In this document: piece after piece, positions 61,277 to 64,000 of the stretch | Layout: each line of letters opens with the position of its first letter | How positions within the stretch are numbered: the stretch's first letter is position 1 | Source: Rossellomorea arthrocnemi | GTDB taxonomy: Bacteria; Bacillota; Bacilli; Bacillales; Bacillaceae_B | Length of the DNA: 64,000 nucleotides | Assembly (NCBI RefSeq): GCF_904424705.1 | Contig: NZ_CAJGBF010000006.1 | Coordinates: forward strand, 147,155-211,154 | Direction: 5' to 3' | Program-made: the position numbers and the translations under genes | Notes under the pieces: generated by a model | Seen by the model: the letters and a program-made list of their open reading frames with translations, nothing else | What the model was told of the DNA's origin: nothing | The model's database searches: none

Positions 61277-61826
61277 ATGAGCTACCCAACTAAAGAAGAG
61301 ATTAACAAAGTTGATAATCATTTAACAGAACTGAGATTGGAAAATTTCATTCACGATGACCTTTTAAGTCCCCAATGGTGGTTGTTATTAGCCCTATTAA
61401 TCATCCCCTGGATCGTCTGGTGGATTTTAGTAGACAAATCAAGAATAAAACAAATTTGGCTTTTTGGTGTATTTATCTATCCTTGTCATTTATTTAGACG
61501 ATATAGGCAGCGAGTTGAATTTATGGAATTACCCGATAAAACTAATTAACATCGTTCCACGACTAAATCCGGTTGATATTAGTGTCATCCCTGTGATGCA
61601 TATGCTTATTTATCAATATTTTTCAAAGTGGAAGCCCTTCATCCTGGCGAATATTCTGATCTCCCTTTTCAATTCCTACATAGCCGAGCCTATCTTTGTG
61701 AAAATCAATATTTATGAATTAACAAATTGGAAATATACCTATTCCGTACCCATCTATATACTGAAAGCCATAGTCATAAAGTATTTCCTTGAAAAGGTTT
61801 TACTTATGAGCAAAAGGAATAGATAA
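61277..61826 (+). pseudogene. Frameshifted CBO0543-family membrane protein gene
   Basis: Two overlapping frames make one protein of about 180 residues. The first (61277-61549) begins MSYPTKEEINKVDNHL and has one helix (LLSPQWWLLLALLIIPWIVW). The second (from 61464) continues ILVIYLDDIGSELNLWNYPI, IPVMHMLIYQYFSKWKPFI and more helices. The shift is +1 at TTTTTGG near 61461-61467, a homopolymer that may slip in replication or be an assembly error. The start has AAAGGGGG. If the shift is real, the gene is inactive; it is closely related in type to 17585-18118. Confidence 0.7.
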
Positions 61827-61849
61827 AGACCTCTAGTAATAGAAGCTTG

Positions 61850-61877
61850 AAAGACTCGTCAATTGACGAGTCTTTTT
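61850..61877 (+). terminator. Terminator of the CBO0543-type gene
   Basis: AAAGACTCGTC (61850-61860) pairs with GACGAGTCTTT (61865-61875), loop AATT, followed by TTGTC. Confidence 0.85.
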
Positions 61878-61932
61878 GTCGGGAGAAGTAAATAAAGAAG
61901 CCTGCCGGTATAGTTATCCGGAGGCCGCAATT

Positions 61933-62901
61933 TTATACTTTAATTAATACTTTCCCCTCATAATCTCGACTTTCAATCAACTCATGTGCCTTGCCGGCAT
62001 GACGTAAATCAAAGATCCTTGCAATGGGGAGCTTGACTTTCCCTGCTGAAAATAAATCTATGACCTTATTTGCTGCAGGACCCAATAATTCCGGTCGATG
62101 TTTCCTTGTCGTCCCCAAACTGAACCCTTTTACATTTCGGCATGAAGAGTGTACATCACTCGTTTTAAAGTGACCAGCTCTACCACTGCTGTTCCCGAAT
62201 TGAACAAGGGTGCCATACAGTCTTAAACATTCCAGGCTCCTCGATGTGATTTCACCTGCAACTGAGTCGAAAATGACATGTGCCCCCTGGTTATGTGTAT
62301 ACTGAAGAACTTCTTCTGCAAACGAGTCGTATGTACAAACCAGATCTGCTCCTGCACTCTTCACATACTGTTCCTTCCTCAAGTTCCCAACAGTTGCGAT
62401 GACCGTTTCAACTCCGGCGAGCTTTGCTAATTGAACGAGCATGGTGCCGACTCCTCCCGCTCCACTATGAATGACGATTGTATCGCTTTTTTTCACCTGT
62501 CCGATTTCGTGGAGGAGGAAAGAAGACAGGATTGATACAGTCGGCATGGCCGCCGCCTGTTCAAAAGAAAGGCTGTCCGGGATTTTGAATGCCAATTGTT
62601 TGTTGGCTTTTACATATTCGGCGTATGAACCGCCAATCGGAAAGGCAATGACACGGTCCCCGACAACAAAGCCTGAAGACTCCCCTGCTTCTACAATGGT
62701 ACCCGCTGCATCCAGCCCAAGTGTGAAAGGAAAATCCCCACTCGCTTTGGTGCCTTTCCGAGACTTGATATCGGCATAATTCACACTCGTAAACGCCGTT
62801 TTGATCAGCACTTCATTCTCATTTATTTCCGGACACTCCACATCCCCTAATACCAGTACACCTGGATCCCCAAATCCATTTTGGATCACTGCTTTCATCA
62901 T
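61933..62901 (-). CDS. Quinone oxidoreductase-like MDR protein
   Basis: The 322-residue protein is an NADPH-dependent medium-chain reductase of the quinone-oxidoreductase branch (no zinc ligands). Signs are SVNYADIKSRKG, the Rossmann motif VIHSGAGGVGTMLVQLAKLAG (in part), and the late FSAGKVKLPIARIFDLRHAGKAHE (in part). It should reduce quinones or enones. Start is the first or second ATG after GGGGGG. It is a single-gene unit. Confidence 0.88.
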   Translation of the reverse strand: MMKAVIQNGFGDPGVLVLGDVECPEINENEVLIKTAFTSVNYADIKSRKGTKASGDFPFTLGLDAAGTIVEAGESSGFVVGDRVIAFPIGGSYAEYVKANKQLAFKIPDSLSFEQAAAMPTVSILSSFLLHEIGQVKKSDTIVIHSGAGGVGTMLVQLAKLAGVETVIATVGNLRKEQYVKSAGADLVCTYDSFAEEVLQYTHNQGAHVIFDSVAGEITSRSLECLRLYGTLVQFGNSSGRAGHFKTSDVHSSCRNVKGFSLGTTRKHRPELLGPAANKVIDLFSAGKVKLPIARIFDLRHAGKAHELIESRDYEGKVLIKV

Positions 62902-63055
62902 TGCCCCCCTTTTTTCAACCTCTCCTTTTCATTTTACTGTAAGGCATGGAGATTTGAATAATTGAAAAACTGAAAGGAAGGTTATAATAAATGGTTATGT
63001 TGAGGAAGATCAGAGGGTCGGGGCCGCTTTTTATTCAAGATTGACCTAAATTAAA

Positions 63056-63092
63056 TAAGCTTGCAGACACATTGATAGCATCTGCAAGCTCT
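63056..63092 (-). terminator. Terminator of the small DUF4025-like gene
   Basis: GCTTGCAGA (63059-63067) pairs with TCTGCAAGC (63081-63089), loop 13; the minus strand continues TTATTTAATTT. Confidence 0.75.
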
Positions 63093-63101
63093 ATTCTCTA
63101 C

Positions 63102-63254
63102 CTACTCTTCATACTGCTCGTTTTCAACCGTTCCGTACTGACCATTCTCTGTATCGATGACTCCGCTCGTATACGAATCCATGATCTGTTGGCTCACCTG
63201 CTGGTTTGCATTTTCATCATACGTGAATTGCTCTTTCGGATCTTTCTTCTTCAT
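63102..63254 (-). CDS. Small hydrophilic protein, YozQ/DUF4025-like
   Basis: A 50-residue acidic protein starting MKKKDPKEQFTYDENANQQV and containing VSQQIMDSYTSGVIDTE near the middle, similar in layout to YozQ/DUF4025 proteins (xVSDxYxEGxID). Start is ATG after GGGGGAAA. No function is known. Its terminator lies just after the stop. Confidence 0.6.
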   Translation of the reverse strand: MKKKDPKEQFTYDENANQQVSQQIMDSYTSGVIDTENGQYGTVENEQYEE

Positions 63255-63362
63255 GTCGTTTCCCCCTAAAAAATAAGTAGTCTATTCCCTTTTATTGTTC
63301 GAAAATTGGCTACAGATATAAGTGGGAAAATATAGTATGATAAATGTAAGGAGGGGATCACT

Positions 63363-63815
63363 ATGAGTTTAAAATATCAGAACATATTAGTAGCTGTAGA
63401 TGGATCAAAAGAAGCAGAATGGGCCTTCAAAAAGGCGATTGCCATTGCTAAACGGAATGATGCCATTCTTTCCTTGATCCACGTCATCGATACCCGCTCT
63501 TTCGCGGCTATCGAATCCTATGACCGCACAGTAGGAGAAAGAGCCATCAAGTATGCTGAAGAATTGTTAAATGAGTACAAAGCAGAAGCTGCAAACGCCG
63601 GGTTAACCAAAGTCAAAACCTATGTGGAGTACGGTTCCCCGAAAGTGATCATCCCAAGAGAAGCAACCAAGAACGTCAAAGCAGATCTTGTCATATGCGG
63701 CGCTACCGGACTCAACGCCGTCGAACGGTTCCTCATCGGAAGCGTATCCGAGCACATCACAAGAGCTGCCCACTGTGACGTACTGGTAGTAAGAACGGAA
63801 GAAGTGGAAGAGTGA
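63363..63815 (+). CDS. Universal stress protein (UspA family)
   Basis: The 150-residue protein has the Usp fold: NILVAVDGSKEAEWAFKKAI at the N-terminus and the ATP-binding GATGLNAVERFLIGSVSEHI (G-2x-G-9x-G-S/T) at about 113-132, then CDVLVVR. It is of the ATP-binding type. Start is ATG after GGAGGGG. A single-gene unit on the plus strand. Confidence 0.92.
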   Translation: MSLKYQNILVAVDGSKEAEWAFKKAIAIAKRNDAILSLIHVIDTRSFAAIESYDRTVGERAIKYAEELLNEYKAEAANAGLTKVKTYVEYGSPKVIIPREATKNVKADLVICGATGLNAVERFLIGSVSEHITRAAHCDVLVVRTEEVEE

Positions 63816-63902
63816 TTTATTATCTTTAATCCATTCAATAAAAGAAAGAAGCGGTTGAGGGAAAGTGCTTCACTAGACTAACATAATTAAATGGGACAAT
63901 AT

Positions 63903-63956
63903 AAAACACCTCCGAAATGGTACACTTATTACAAGTACTGAAAACGGAGGTGTTTT
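63903..63956 (+). promoter_or_regulatory. Hairpin masking the transposase ribosome binding site
   Basis: AAAACACCTCCG (63903-63914) pairs perfectly with CGGAGGTGTTTT (63945-63956), which contains the Shine-Dalgarno of the transposase gene. Transcripts entering from outside would fold it and block translation. Confidence 0.7.
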
Positions 63957-63959
63957 TGC

Positions 63960-64000
63960 ATGGGCAAAAACGTATATTCAAGTGAGACGAAATGGGCCGT
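63960..64000 (+). CDS. IS3-type transposase OrfA, 3'-truncated by window edge
   Basis: The frame reads MGKNVYSSETKWAV and runs off the window. This N-terminus matches the helix-turn-helix OrfA proteins of IS3-family elements from Bacillus. The Shine-Dalgarno CGGAGGTG lies 8 bases upstream, inside the hairpin at 63903-63956. Only 13 full codons are visible, so family assignment rests on the short match and the RBS-masking hairpin. Confidence 0.6.
   Translation, partial: MGKNVYSSETKWA

Overview
The window is a low-GC Firmicutes chromosome segment, most likely from a Bacillus-like member of the Bacillaceae. The evidence is AGGAGG-type ribosome binding sites, TTG and GTG starts with strong Shine-Dalgarno sequences, sigma-A promoters, a T-box leader, a CcpA cre box, and gene sets known from Bacillus: putBC/putR, lnrJKLMN and frlBONMD. 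A marine or Rossellomorea-like species would fit, but that is a guess. No rRNA, tRNA, prophage, CRISPR array or replication origin was seen. Most genes lie on the minus strand.

Layout. 1-4.4 kb: the end of a beta-propeller-like protein, a nucleosidase-like enzyme, small membrane proteins and a DinB protein. 4.4-8.5 kb: proline catabolism (proline dehydrogenase, an ALDH4-type P5C dehydrogenase and the PucR-type activator PutR). 9.4-14.3 kb: a UgpBAE-like ABC importer without its own ATPase, followed by a metallo-beta-lactamase-fold hydrolase and, after a terminator, a HAD-IIA phosphatase. 14.5-19.2 kb: MgtC, a monooxygenase-like protein, an Lrp regulator divergent from an EamA exporter, two small membrane proteins, and the broken 3' end of an S9 peptidase gene. 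19.2-24.5 kb: a complete lnrJKLMN-type two-component/ABC exporter locus. 25-32.4 kb: a nucleotidyltransferase, an OmpR-type two-component pair with a GNAT gene, a DrrAB-like exporter, a DUF2087 regulator and a GIY-YIG protein. 32.6-37.4 kb: GNAT, HAD phosphatase, and a 1030-residue (type 2) isoleucyl-tRNA synthetase behind a T-box. 37.4-37.7 kb: a previously unlabelled type I toxin-antitoxin module (29-residue holin-like toxin with a convergent antisense RNA). 38-47 kb: a second DrrAB-like exporter with its PadR/DUF1048 regulatory pair, then mostly single-gene units (SMI1/KNR4, peptidase E, VOC, DUF3626, GNAT, CD3324).

47.2-53.9 kb: a fructosamine (Amadori product) utilisation operon, frlBONMD-frlR, plus a HAD phosphatase, under a promoter containing two palindromic operators. 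54-55.7 kb: DUF3231 and a small membrane protein. 55.9-61.1 kb: a KdgT-type permease, a four-carbon acid sugar kinase and PdxA2, together a probable D-threonate/D-erythronate-type pathway to DHAP. It sits next to a PrpR-like regulator whose AAA+ domain has lost the features needed to work with sigma-54. The last 3 kb holds a frameshifted CBO0543 gene, a quinone-oxidoreductase-like protein, a universal stress protein and the start of an IS3-type element running off the end.

The intergenic DNA carries several repeat families: MITE-like elements with terminal inverted repeats (two families), REP-like inverted pairs, two phased 20-bp tandem arrays built on AATGACGCAAT, and a 55-bp dispersed repeat. 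The strongest novelty candidates are the type I toxin-antitoxin locus, the phased 20-bp arrays, and the degenerate sigma-54-type regulator with its paired operator sites.
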